This document shows positions 1 through 6,962 of a stretch of DNA of 12,144 bases, in pieces. The DNA is from an uncultured Pirellulales bacterium. GTDB lineage: Bacteria; Planctomycetota; Planctomycetia; Pirellulales; Lacipirellulaceae. Each line of letters begins with the position of its first letter. Position 1 is the first letter of the stretch. The stretch lies in contig CAMYJY010000061.1 of NCBI GenBank assembly GCA_947258835.1, forward strand, positions 2,745-14,888. The letters are read 5' to 3'. Position numbers and translations under genes: made by a program. The notes beneath the pieces are model-generated. The model had not been told where the DNA came from. It made no database searches and was given only the letters and a program-made list of their open reading frames with translations.

Positions 1-2261
1 ATCGGGCTGTCCGACTCGCCGGGGACGTAAGCGATGCGATGCCGCGCGCCGTGGATCGTGAGCTCGAAAGGTTGGGCTGCGTGACGCTTCGAGAGAGACC
101 GAATGCCATAGGGCGAGAGAAATTCTCCTTCATCCAACAACACCTGCAAGACCCGCTCCAACCTTTCTCGGGAGGGGATGGCCAGCAGCATTTTGTGTCC
201 GGCTTCCGCACACTCCGCCAGGGAGACGTGACGTGTGAGGTCATGACGGTATTTTAAGAACCACAGCAGCCGTTTACGGAACTCGGGCAGGCGGTTGACC
301 AACCGCTCGTCCAAGACCTCCACGGCGATCAGCGGTAACAGCCCGACCAAGGAGTGCACGCGTAAGGGTACGGGACGGCCATCCACCTGCAGCTGGTCAA
401 AATAAAATCCATCCGCTTCATCCCATAACCCGCTGCCACCGCGGGAGTTGATGGCGTCCACGATCCGCACGAAATGATCCAGGAATTTGGAGGCGATTTC
501 ACCGTAGGCCGGGTCCTCGCGGGCCAGTTCCAGGGCCATCGAGAGCATATTGCCACAATAAAACGCCATCCAGGCCGTGCCATCGGCTTGCTCCAACTGC
601 GTTCCCGGCGGGAGTCCGCGGGAGCGATCGAACAAGCCAATATTGTCGAGGCCCAGGAAACCGCCGGCGAAGACGTTGTCGCCCGTATCGTCCACGCGAT
701 TTACCCACCAGGTAAAATTCAGCAAGAGCCGCTGAAAGGCCTTGGCCAAAAATTCTCGATCTTGGCTGATTTGGTAGACCCGGTAACAAGCCCAGGCGTG
801 CACCGGCGGATTCACATCATCCAGGGCGAATTCGTACGCCGGCAACTGGCCGTTGGGGTGCATGTACCACTCCCGCAACAGCACCAGCAGTTGCCGCTTG
901 GCAAATTCCGGGTCGATGCGGGCCATGGGTAGCATGTGGAAGGCCAGGTCCCAGGCAGCAAACCAGGGATATTCCCACTTGTCGGGCATCGACAATACGT
1001 CGCGGGAGTACATGTGTTGCCACCGGTGATTGCGCCCCTCTAGCCGCTGGGGGGGTGGGGCGGCCACGTCGGTATCGCCGGCCAGCCAGTCCGCCACGAT
1101 GTAGTGATAGAACTGCTTGGTCCACAAAAGTCCGGCGTAGGCTTGCCTGGAAACACGTGTCTGGTCCGGGCTGGCGCGGATGACTTGCCGGTAAAAGTCA
1201 TCTGCTTCTTGGATCCGCGTCGCAAAAGTCGCATCAAAATCTTCCCCAAAAACTTGCGACGGGGTTTCCTCCTGGCTGGCCAGGCGTGTGCACACGGAGC
1301 GGCTCTCTCCCGCCGGTATTTGCAAGCGATACAGGGCGGCCATTTTAGTGCCCCGTTGTTGGGGGTTCACCGCCGTGGTTTCTCCATCGATGACATAGCG
1401 GTGAAAGGCGTCTTTTACGTATGGGGTCCAGGAGGAGGTCTTGAAGAGCGCGGGGTTGGTTTCATTTTCCGTAAATAAAAACTCCCGCTCTCTGCCGTCG
1501 GGGTGCGCGCCAAACCAAGCGTTGAATTCCCCCAGCGTCTCATGGTGGGTGACGATTTGGTTGGCATCTTGAGCTTCCAGCCGCGGTCGCAGGCCACAGC
1601 CCTCGTGGCGGCAGCCCCAAATCCAGGTATTGCGGAACCACAGCGTCGGTAGCAGCCAGATCTCCGCCGGTGCTGGGCCTTGATTGGTGATCGTAGTGCG
1701 GATCAACAGGTCGTTGGGACTGCGTTTGGCATATTCGACTTGCACATCGAAATAACGCCGTTCCTCAAAAACTCCCGTGTCCAGCAATTCGAATTCTGGT
1801 GCCAGTCGGTCGCGACGGGCGTTTTCTTCCACCAGCTGTTGGTAGGGAAACTCGGCTTGGGGATAGCGGTAAAGCGCGCGGGCGTAGGAATGGGTGGGCG
1901 TCGAATCGAGATAATAATAATATTCTTTGACGTCTTCGCCGTGGTTGCCCTCCGGGCCGGTAAGCCCAAACAGCCGCTCTTTGAGGATCGGGTCCCGGCC
2001 ATTCCACAGGGCCAGCGCGAAGCACAGGCGGCACTGGCGGTCGGTAAATCCCAGCAGGCCGTCCTCTCCCCAACGGTAGGCCCGGCTGCGGGCCTGATCG
2101 TGGGGGAAGTAGGCCCAGGCGTTGCCGTTGGCGGAATAGTCTTCCCGCACCGTGCCCCATTGCCGTTCGGAGAGGTAGGGACCCCACCGCTTCCAGTTAT
2201 GAGTCCGCTGGGCATCCTGGGCCAGACGTTGGTGCTCAGCGGTGGTGTCCTCACTGTCCAT
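1..2261 (-). CDS. GH63-like alpha-glucosidase (MGH1-like glycoside hydrolase), C-terminus cut by the window edge
   Basis: Reading the minus strand from the ATG at 2261 gives one uninterrupted frame of 753 codons that runs off the left edge. The start of the protein has the family signature NWKRWGPYLSERQWGTVRED followed by a YFPHDQARSRAYRWGEDG block, then NGRDPILKERLFGLTGPEGN. These are typical of bacterial proteins annotated as glucosidase in the GH63/MGH1-like group, which I recall as roughly 850-900 residues, so about 100 or more may be missing. The C-terminal half is the expected (alpha/alpha)6-barrel, with FAAWDLAFH (Asp about 438) and LWDEADGFYFD (Asp614/Glu615). By analogy with GH63 these carry the acid/base pair. 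No signal peptide is seen, so it is probably cytoplasmic. The likely role is hydrolysis of alpha-glucosides or a glucosyl-type compatible solute; the substrate is unknown. An in-frame GTG lies 9 nt upstream, but the ATG is preferred. No clear Shine-Dalgarno is present. The gene is divergent from the hydrolase at 2853. Confidence 0.88.
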   Translation of the reverse strand, partial: MDSEDTTAEHQRLAQDAQRTHNWKRWGPYLSERQWGTVREDYSANGNAWAYFPHDQARSRAYRWGEDGLLGFTDRQCRLCFALALWNGRDPILKERLFGLTGPEGNHGEDVKEYYYYLDSTPTHSYARALYRYPQAEFPYQQLVEENARRDRLAPEFELLDTGVFEERRYFDVQVEYAKRSPNDLLIRTTITNQGPAPAEIWLLPTLWFRNTWIWGCRHEGCGLRPRLEAQDANQIVTHHETLGEFNAWFGAHPDGREREFLFTENETNPALFKTSSWTPYVKDAFHRYVIDGETTAVNPQQRGTKMAALYRLQIPAGESRSVCTRLASQEETPSQVFGEDFDATFATRIQEADDFYRQVIRASPDQTRVSRQAYAGLLWTKQFYHYIVADWLAGDTDVAAPPPQRLEGRNHRWQHMYSRDVLSMPDKWEYPWFAAWDLAFHMLPMARIDPEFAKRQLLVLLREWYMHPNGQLPAYEFALDDVNPPVHAWACYRVYQISQDREFLAKAFQRLLLNFTWWVNRVDDTGDNVFAGGFLGLDNIGLFDRSRGLPPGTQLEQADGTAWMAFYCGNMLSMALELAREDPAYGEIASKFLDHFVRIVDAINSRGGSGLWDEADGFYFDQLQVDGRPVPLRVHSLVGLLPLIAVEVLDERLVNRLPEFRKRLLWFLKYRHDLTRHVSLAECAEAGHKMLLAIPSRERLERVLQVLLDEGEFLSPYGIRSLSKRHAAQPFELTIHGARHRIAYVPGESDSP

Positions 2262-2530
2262 GGTTGTCACGCTGCGGGCCTTGATGTCTCTTGCTGCGGG
2301 GATGCGTCCTGCCGCTGGTCACAAGGGTCAAAACCACACCCAGTAAAACGCTCCCAATCACCTGGCATTCCTTTGTTTGTCATGTCGCGGAGAAGACATC
2401 CGTATCGCGCTGCAAGTCTAGCGACAGCGGCTCGGGGGACGACGGTAGCAATCGGGTGCTTTTCCTGTAAAGAGCACTCCATCCTGCGCTGGCATTGGCA
2501 GGCGCCACAGCCGCCCATTGGCTCATTTGG

Positions 2531-2562
2531 GGTTCAAGGGGGTCAGGGTTCAAGGGGGTCAG
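2531..2562. repeat. Perfect 16-bp tandem duplication
   Basis: The unit GGTTCAAGGGGGTCAG occurs twice back to back (2531-2546 and 2547-2562). The second copy runs into the left arm of the palindrome at 2555-2634, so the duplication affects the outer edge of that element. Confidence 0.9.
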
Positions 2563-2634
2563 GCACATTTTTTTGGCGGTTGTGCTGGGTGTTGGTAATC
2601 CGGCCCAATGCGCCAAAAAAATGAGCCAGACCCC
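2555..2634. repeat. REP/RAYT-like imperfect palindrome with 24-bp arms
   Basis: The left arm is 2555-2578 and the right arm is 2611-2634. They are reverse complements except at two positions, where both mismatches are A against A. The loop is 32 nt. The outer ends are GGGGTC and GACCCC, and the inner ends are a T7GGCG / CGCCA7 pair. This end structure resembles the palindromic repeats associated with REP-associated tyrosine transposases (RAYTs), though I cannot confirm copies elsewhere. The T-run lies inside the stem, not after it, so this is not a standard intrinsic terminator. Confidence 0.75.
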
Positions 2635-2852
2635 GTATGTCATTCCTGGCATTGCTAGCAGGGGAGCGCACCTTGACCCAATCCGGCGGCTTTTCTAGAG
2701 TCTGCACCCCCAACACGTCCTCAGCGCGTGCGAGCGCACAGGATACCACCCGTGCGATCCGTGGTGAGGATTTTGATATTTACGTGAACGAAAGCGGCCC
2801 CCGGTTCCAGTCGGGGGCGAGCTTTGGCGCTAATTGAATACGAAAAATAAAC

Positions 2853-3230
2853 ATGAAAACGACACCAGCCGCACAGCAGGATAGTGCCGAAGCAATAGCG
2901 ATACTGGTCCACGGAACTTTTGCGGGCGCCGCTGCCGACAGGGGCGCAAAGTGGTGGCAAGCGGGTAGCGAAGAAGCTCGCGCGCTCCAGCAGCGCCTGC
3001 CCGCCAACGTCCGCATTGCCTCTGGCAAGGAAGTCTTTCATTGGTCGGGCGATAACGGCGAACGCGCGCGCAGCAAAGCGGCTGCCCAGCTGCTCGAACA
3101 TCTACGGCCCCTGGAAAAGGCTGGTCGGTCGTACCACCTGGTGGGACACAGTCATGGTGGCTCCGTGATCTGGAACGCCCTCAAATTAAGTTTATCAAGA
3201 AGATGGCCCCCAGCGACCGTGTTTTCTTGA
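2853..3230 (+). CDS. Alpha/beta hydrolase, N-terminal fragment of a broken gene
   Basis: This is the N-terminal half of a serine alpha/beta hydrolase. An AIAILVHGTFAG strand-loop (His20-Gly21, oxyanion-hole region) is followed by a WSGDNGERARSKAA segment and the nucleophile elbow LVGHSHGGSVIWNAL, with Ser100 as the predicted nucleophile. The reading is convincing to about residue 112 (position 3190). The last residues before the stop at 3228-3230 look out of frame. The protein continues in another frame as the next entry. In homologues I recall, a TVGTPFL-type core and a hydrophobic segment follow the elbow; both are absent here, so sequence as well as frame has been lost. The ATG at 2853 is the first after an in-frame stop at 2835. 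The function is probably a lipase/esterase-like or membrane-associated hydrolase, with substrate unknown. Confidence 0.75.
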   Translation: MKTTPAAQQDSAEAIAILVHGTFAGAAADRGAKWWQAGSEEARALQQRLPANVRIASGKEVFHWSGDNGERARSKAAAQLLEHLRPLEKAGRSYHLVGHSHGGSVIWNALKLSLSRRWPPATVFS

Positions 3231-3805
3231 CCGACAATTTGGCCTTGATTTCGCGACCTTACTTTTGGCTGCTGGCGCCGCTGTTTAATCGGGTATTTCG
3301 CCCGGTGGCCGATTCGTTTGTGCGGGGGGTCTTGACTCGATCGGCCCAAGGCAACGACCGACCGGCAGCGCAGGTCGTGGCCGTACTGCCTGTCCCCGTA
3401 GAGGAGGTTCAAGCAGCGCCGCCGCTACCCGACCAATTGCAAAGGAAAATTCTCCGCGAAGCAAATCGACATGCGGGGGGAGTCGCGCCAAAGTTACGCC
3501 AACTGTTGGGTTGCCCTTCATTTACCAGCGGCTTAGAAGCATTTAGTGCTCAGCTTTCTGGAAAAGAGCTAGTCCACACATCCTACTTTTGCCACGGCGA
3601 GATTCTCGACTTGATGGCGTTGAATATTGCCTGGTCGGCTCAGGACAGCGAACAAGGGTCCGTACCAACCACTCGTCTGCTGGCCGAGTGGTTCAGGGAT
3701 TTTAAGGGCACGATCAATCAGACAGAGCGACAACTGACGGTGTCGCCGGAAAAGACCGCGCCTACTTCTCCAGTGGTCACGCCTTCCCGCCGCAAAGCGG
3801 GGTAA
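3188..3805 (+). CDS. Alpha/beta hydrolase, C-terminal fragment of the same broken gene
   Basis: The frame from about 3188 (first ATG at 3203) reads KFIKKMAPSDRVFLTDN, then a hydrophobic ALISRPYFWLLAPLFNRV stretch and AQGNDRPAAQVV. It ends with GKELVHTSYF, whose His (residue 125 counted from the ATG at 3203) is a good candidate for the catalytic His. This matches the C-terminal part of planctomycete-type GHSHGG hydrolases as I remember them, so it is not a separate gene. There is no ribosome-binding site before 3203. The switch from the first frame falls at about 3183-3203. The TAA stop at 3803-3805 lies 35 nt before the small secreted-protein gene, suggesting one transcription unit. The tail is Pro/Thr/Lys-rich. 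Confidence 0.7.
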   Translation, partial: KFIKKMAPSDRVFLTDNLALISRPYFWLLAPLFNRVFRPVADSFVRGVLTRSAQGNDRPAAQVVAVLPVPVEEVQAAPPLPDQLQRKILREANRHAGGVAPKLRQLLGCPSFTSGLEAFSAQLSGKELVHTSYFCHGEILDLMALNIAWSAQDSEQGSVPTTRLLAEWFRDFKGTINQTERQLTVSPEKTAPTSPVVTPSRRKAG

Positions 3806-3829
3806 CATCGCCAATAGCGCCAGCAGCAC

Positions 3830-3835
3830 AGGAGA
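3830..3835 (+). promoter_or_regulatory. Shine-Dalgarno AGGAGA of the small secreted-protein gene
   Basis: AGGAGA lies 5 nt before the ATG at 3841. It is one of the few clear ribosome-binding sites in the window, and it supports a real gene start for a reading frame that stops after only 49 residues. Confidence 0.7.
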
Positions 3836-3840
3836 CAGCC

Positions 3841-4112
3841 ATGAATCGATCTTTACGCAGCAATCTGCAGCCTACCCTGTGGGCTGTGGGAGTATTTTGG
3901 TTATGCACGCAGCATGTTCCGGGTAGGGCGGAGGGCGTTGAGCCACCTCCGGAAAGTTCGGAGCTGCTGGTACGTCATGACTCAATTTAGCCCTGGGGCG
4001 GCGTGCCTTTGCCACCACCAGGGAAAACCAATTGCAGTGGAAGGTCGATATTCTGTACGACGAGTTGTCGCGGCTCCGCAGCGAGCTCAACCAAATCAGG
4101 CGTAGGCCATAG
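3841..4112 (+). pseudogene. Small secreted protein with C-terminal coiled coil, frameshifted
   Basis: From the ATG at 3841 the frame gives 49 residues: an MNRSLRSN basic start, a hydrophobic LWAVGVFWLC core and a likely signal-peptidase site near GRAEG. It stops with TAG at 3988-3990. From about 3987 another frame gives LALGRRAFATTRENQLQWKV, then DILYDELSRLRSELNQIRRR, and ends with TAG at 4110-4112. That second part is a heptad-like amphipathic helix. The new frame is closed by a TGA at 3978-3980, so the switch must lie in 3981-3990. Joined, the product is a secreted or periplasmic protein of about 90 residues with a short coiled coil. I do not recognise a family. It lies 35 nt after the hydrolase and is probably co-transcribed with it. 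The lesion may be a single-base indel or a longer deletion. Confidence 0.6.
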
Positions 4113-4637
4113 GTTTTTATGGCGTTTTGGTGTGGTCGTCCCACCGGCCTCTTCTGGCGAGGAGGCTCGGGGCCCGCCCAGAGCCGCACTGGAGGTGTCC
4201 AGCGGCCGGGAAAGACGGCAGCACGAAACGGTTTTGGGACGTGCCATAAAATTCTTTTCAGGGGGGGGGATTTTCCCAGCGCAGGGGGCCAAAACTTGGT
4301 TTATACTCAAAGCGAAAACAGGTATGCCTGGTGCCGGCCGGTTTGGGCCGGAAAAGCCCACTCCATCCGCCTCTCAACCAGGTTTTTTGGTGAGCCGCCG
4401 CGGTGCGGAAACGGGGGCTGTTTTCTCGGGCTTTACCGACTTCATGGAAGCCTTATTTTCAGTTTGAGTTTTATAGTAGAGACCTCAGCAATCCGCCAGG
4501 GCTGGCAAGCAACGAACGGTCGCCTGGTGTCTGCGCGGTCGGCGGCCCTGCTACCAACCTTTTTGTCTCCTCAATACGTCCGTCTACGTCCAGGTGCGTT
4601 GACCGCACATAGCCGATAAGTACCAGAGTCTTTACCC
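4113..4637. other. Intergenic region upstream of the RND operon, nothing recognised
   Basis: About 525 bp have open frames on the plus strand (to about 4467 and 4619), but these are low-complexity, with no recognisable motifs and no good starts. The region contains a G9 run at 4261-4269 and should hold the promoter of the efflux operon. TTGACC at 4599-4604 could be a -35 box, but no matching -10 follows at normal spacing. No clear terminator for the upstream pair is visible. Confidence 0.5.
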
Positions 4638-5582
4638 ATGCTATCCACGTCAAAAATCCTTCATCGTACTGCAAACGCAAGCGACCAACGGGAGCGGACC
4701 AGTGTCTTCCGAGCGGTAGCTCGCATTGGCTGGCGGCCATGCCGCCCTAGTCGCCCCCTGCAACATCTGCTGCTGGTGGTGCTCTTGGGGCTCTTGCCGG
4801 GGTGTGGGCGGGAACCGGTGGGCGCGGAACGTGCTCCTCGTGCCGTTTCCTTCATGCCACTGCGTCTGACAAAGCCTGGCGGTGGTGGTCGGCTGACTGG
4901 AACGGTGGAATCCTGGAAACGCGAGGATATTGGTTTTGAAGTGGCGGGACGGGTGCTCAGCATTGTAGAACCGGGAGTCGACATCGTGGGTCGTACTTTC
5001 GACGAGGACGGCAATCTACTTGCGGAAGGGACGGTCCTTGCTGAGTTGGATGACGCACGTTACCGGATTGCCGCCAAGCAGGCCCAAACGGCGGCCGACG
5101 CGGCCCGCACGGATCTGGAAGAAGTGGTTCCGCAAATGCTGGCCGAGGCCCAGGCCGCGCTGGATTTGGCGGACAAAGAGCTCGAGCGGTATAGCAATCT
5201 CGTCGGCACGCAGTCGGCCCCCCAGCAGCGATTGGACGTTGCCGACACGGCCCAGAAGGCAGCGGCGGCAAAAGTAGCGCAGGTGGAAGCGCTGCGAGCA
5301 ACTAAGGCCTCGTTGGTGGCATCTTCTGTGGCGGCCGTGGAACAGGCGGAGGTCAATATTGCGGACTGCGAACTGACGTCACCGTTTACGGGCCAGATTG
5401 CCCGCGTCCATGCTATTCCCGGCAGTTATGTGTTGCCCGGACAACCCGTGGTCACCGTCCAGATGATGGATCCCATGAAGATCCAAGTGGCCGTTTCTCC
5501 GGAAACAGAGCAGCAAGTTCAGTTCAATGACCGCGTGCGCGTGCATCTGCCTGGCAGCGAAGATTTTTTAGAAAAAATTTGA
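4638..5582 (+). CDS. RND efflux periplasmic adaptor (HlyD/AcrA family), N-terminal part; frame broken at the end
   Basis: This is a membrane-fusion protein of an RND pump, linking the inner-membrane permease to an outer-membrane channel. A long basic N-terminus leads into LLLVVLLGLLPGC, with Cys56 as a plausible lipobox cysteine, so it is probably a lipoprotein. The first lipoyl half follows at about 85-141 (SWKREDIGFEVAGRV, AELDDARY), then an Ala-rich alpha-hairpin coiled coil at about 142-240. The second lipoyl half is DCELTSPFTGQIARVHAIPG with LPGQPVV, and the start of the beta-barrel domain ends at RVHLPGS. The frame stops with TGA at 5580-5582, right after an A6 run, and the protein continues in another frame from 5572. 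The VADPATRTF-type segment of typical homologues is not seen, so some barrel sequence may be missing. The start at 4638 has no good Shine-Dalgarno. Confidence 0.83.
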   Translation: MLSTSKILHRTANASDQRERTSVFRAVARIGWRPCRPSRPLQHLLLVVLLGLLPGCGREPVGAERAPRAVSFMPLRLTKPGGGGRLTGTVESWKREDIGFEVAGRVLSIVEPGVDIVGRTFDEDGNLLAEGTVLAELDDARYRIAAKQAQTAADAARTDLEEVVPQMLAEAQAALDLADKELERYSNLVGTQSAPQQRLDVADTAQKAAAAKVAQVEALRATKASLVASSVAAVEQAEVNIADCELTSPFTGQIARVHAIPGSYVLPGQPVVTVQMMDPMKIQVAVSPETEQQVQFNDRVRVHLPGSEDFLEKI

Positions 5583-6069
5583 TCCCGTCCTGCAAGTCCA
5601 GAAGGTCCGCGTTGTGCCGGGGGAGGGTCGGATTCCTTTACTACAAGTTTTTACTTTCCGCGAACTTACGGACATGGGCGGTTTGGATCCCAGCCAAGAC
5701 GTGATTGTGGGGGGAGTGCAGGGAGAGGTGACCAAGGACACGATTGTGCTGGTGCACCAGAGTTGGCGGCTGCGACCGGGCGACCTCGCGGAAATTAGCC
5801 TGGGTGGCGACCAGCGGGCCCCCGGATTTTACGTGCCGCGCGTGGCCATCCTCTACGATGGCAAGATGCATTACATCTACGTCGTCCGCGAGGGGAGTCA
5901 TGTCGCGAAGCGCGTCGACGTGCGTCCGCTGGATACGGCTGGCCAGCGGCAGCGGGTGGAGTCCGTGGATGGGTTGCGGGCTGGGGACCGCGTGATTGTG
6001 GGTGGAGCCCACTATGTGATGGATGGAGAGCAAGTCAGCCTCGTGGAAGAACTGGAGGCCCAGCCGTGA
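5572..6069 (+). CDS. RND efflux periplasmic adaptor, C-terminal part of the same broken gene
   Basis: From 5572 the new frame reads KKFDPVLQVQKVRVVPGEGR, LLQVFTFRELTD, a WRLRPGDLAEI block, then the membrane-proximal domain (GFYVPRVAILYDGKMHYIYV, VDGLRAGDRVIVGG). It ends with TGA at 6067-6069. A GTG at 5614 could start a separate frame, but no ribosome-binding site precedes it, and the residues before it (5572-5613) read as adaptor sequence. This is therefore the rest of the adaptor and not an independent gene. Joined with the N-terminal part, the protein is about 475 residues. Its stop overlaps the permease start as GTGA, so translational coupling to the next gene is expected. Confidence 0.78.
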   Translation, partial: KKFDPVLQVQKVRVVPGEGRIPLLQVFTFRELTDMGGLDPSQDVIVGGVQGEVTKDTIVLVHQSWRLRPGDLAEISLGGDQRAPGFYVPRVAILYDGKMHYIYVVREGSHVAKRVDVRPLDTAGQRQRVESVDGLRAGDRVIVGGAHYVMDGEQVSLVEELEAQP

Positions 6070-6962
6070 CAGCTTATGCTCTCAGCCATCGGGCGGTGAT
6101 TTACTGTGTGACTGCGATTTTAGTCGGATACGGTGCGTTCGTTTATCTGAACGCACCACGCAAGGAAGATCCGGCCTTCGTGATTCGTGATGCTGGACTG
6201 ATTACCGTGTGGCCGGGGGCCACGGCGGAACAGGTCGAAAAACTGGTCACCGATCCGCTGGAGAAGGCCATCGAGAATGTGGCCGAAGTCCGCCGTACGC
6301 AGTCCAGCAGTTACCCGGGACTGTCGGTCATTCAGATTACGCTCAAGGACGCGGTGGTGGATGCCAAGATTTGGTGGGATAAAGTCCGCGCGGAGGTTGG
6401 TTTGGCACGGCCGTTGTTGCCGCCGGGGGCTCTGCCTCCCCTCCTCAACGACACGTTGTCCCAAGCCACCGTGATGAACTTGTCCGTGTTCCAGGACCCC
6501 CGCTCTCCCGGCAGGCGCTATACGCCGCGTGAACTGGAGGACTACACCAAGCGGCTTCGTGACGAGATTATGGATCAGCATCCGATGTTGCCCAGCGAGC
6601 CCGATACGCCGAACCCCATGGCTCCGGCCTATGTCGAGCGAGTCGATATTTTCGGTGTGCAGAAAGAGGCGATTTACATCGAGACCAACATGGGCAAGTG
6701 GGGCCAGTTGGCACTGACTCCCGAACAACTGAGCGCGCTGCTCATCCAACGCAATCTGGTCACGCCGGCCGGAACCATTGATACCGAATTGTTTTGCTGG
6801 ACAAAGCGGTGGAGCAGGTGCTGGCCCGTGCTCAGGCCAGCTATCTGCCACCCGATATCCGGATTGTACGCACGTCCGATCAGCCCGCGGCGGTGGATAA
6901 GAAGATCACCGAGGTGTCTTCCAATGTTGTCTCTTCCGTGGCGGCGGTGGTCGTGGTGCTGA
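6066..6962 (+). CDS. RND efflux permease, N-terminal part; valid to about position 6790, then out of frame
   Basis: This is the N-terminus of an AcrB/HAE1-like inner-membrane pump. Translation starts at the GTG at 6066, overlapping the adaptor stop by 4 nt. TM1 is at about residues 9-28 (VIYCVTAILVGYGAFVYL). The porter-domain signature follows (LITVWPGATAEQVEKLVTDP, SSSYPGLSVIQI, WWDKVRAEV), ending at LVTPAGTIDTE around residue 241. Beyond 6790 the frame gives Trp/Arg/Pro-rich junk to the stop at 6960-6962. The pump resumes in another frame at about 6788-6797. In RND pumps the GTIDT segment is followed by roughly 100 residues before TM2, but only about 45 separate them here. An internal deletion therefore accompanies the frame change. 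Substrate class cannot be read from the sequence. Confidence 0.83.
   Translation: MTAYALSHRAVIYCVTAILVGYGAFVYLNAPRKEDPAFVIRDAGLITVWPGATAEQVEKLVTDPLEKAIENVAEVRRTQSSSYPGLSVIQITLKDAVVDAKIWWDKVRAEVGLARPLLPPGALPPLLNDTLSQATVMNLSVFQDPRSPGRRYTPRELEDYTKRLRDEIMDQHPMLPSEPDTPNPMAPAYVERVDIFGVQKEAIYIETNMGKWGQLALTPEQLSALLIQRNLVTPAGTIDTELFCWTKRWSRCWPVLRPAICHPISGLYARPISPRRWIRRSPRCLPMLSLPWRRWSWC

Larger units (their letters stand above)
2262..2852. other. Divergent intergenic region, no recognisable gene
   Basis: About 590 bp lie between the divergent glucosidase and hydrolase starts. Short open frames exist on both strands, but none gives a recognisable protein, and the segment 2531-2634 is repeat-derived. 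The region should hold the promoters of both flanking genes. I could not find a convincing -35/-10 pair or a terminator. The AT-richer stretch at about 2766-2852 immediately precedes the hydrolase start, where only a weak A-rich leader and no good Shine-Dalgarno is visible. Confidence 0.6.

Noticed and set aside
1680..2624. Plus-strand open frame of 314 codons
   Set aside because: It is antisense to the well-conserved glucosidase, with no recognisable motifs, and runs on into repeat sequence.
2721..3101. Minus-strand open frame of 126 codons near the hydrolase start
   Set aside because: It is mostly antisense to the hydrolase N-terminus, whose HGTFA and GHSHGG motifs fix the coding strand.
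4261..4269. G9 tract as a phase-variation switch
   Set aside because: It is about 370 nt upstream of the adaptor start and in no gene. Nothing else suggests length-dependent control.
4003..4619. Overlapping plus-strand open frames between the secreted protein and the adaptor
   Set aside because: The translations are low-complexity with no motif or ribosome-binding site. The first part overlaps the coiled-coil end of the secreted protein in the wrong frame.
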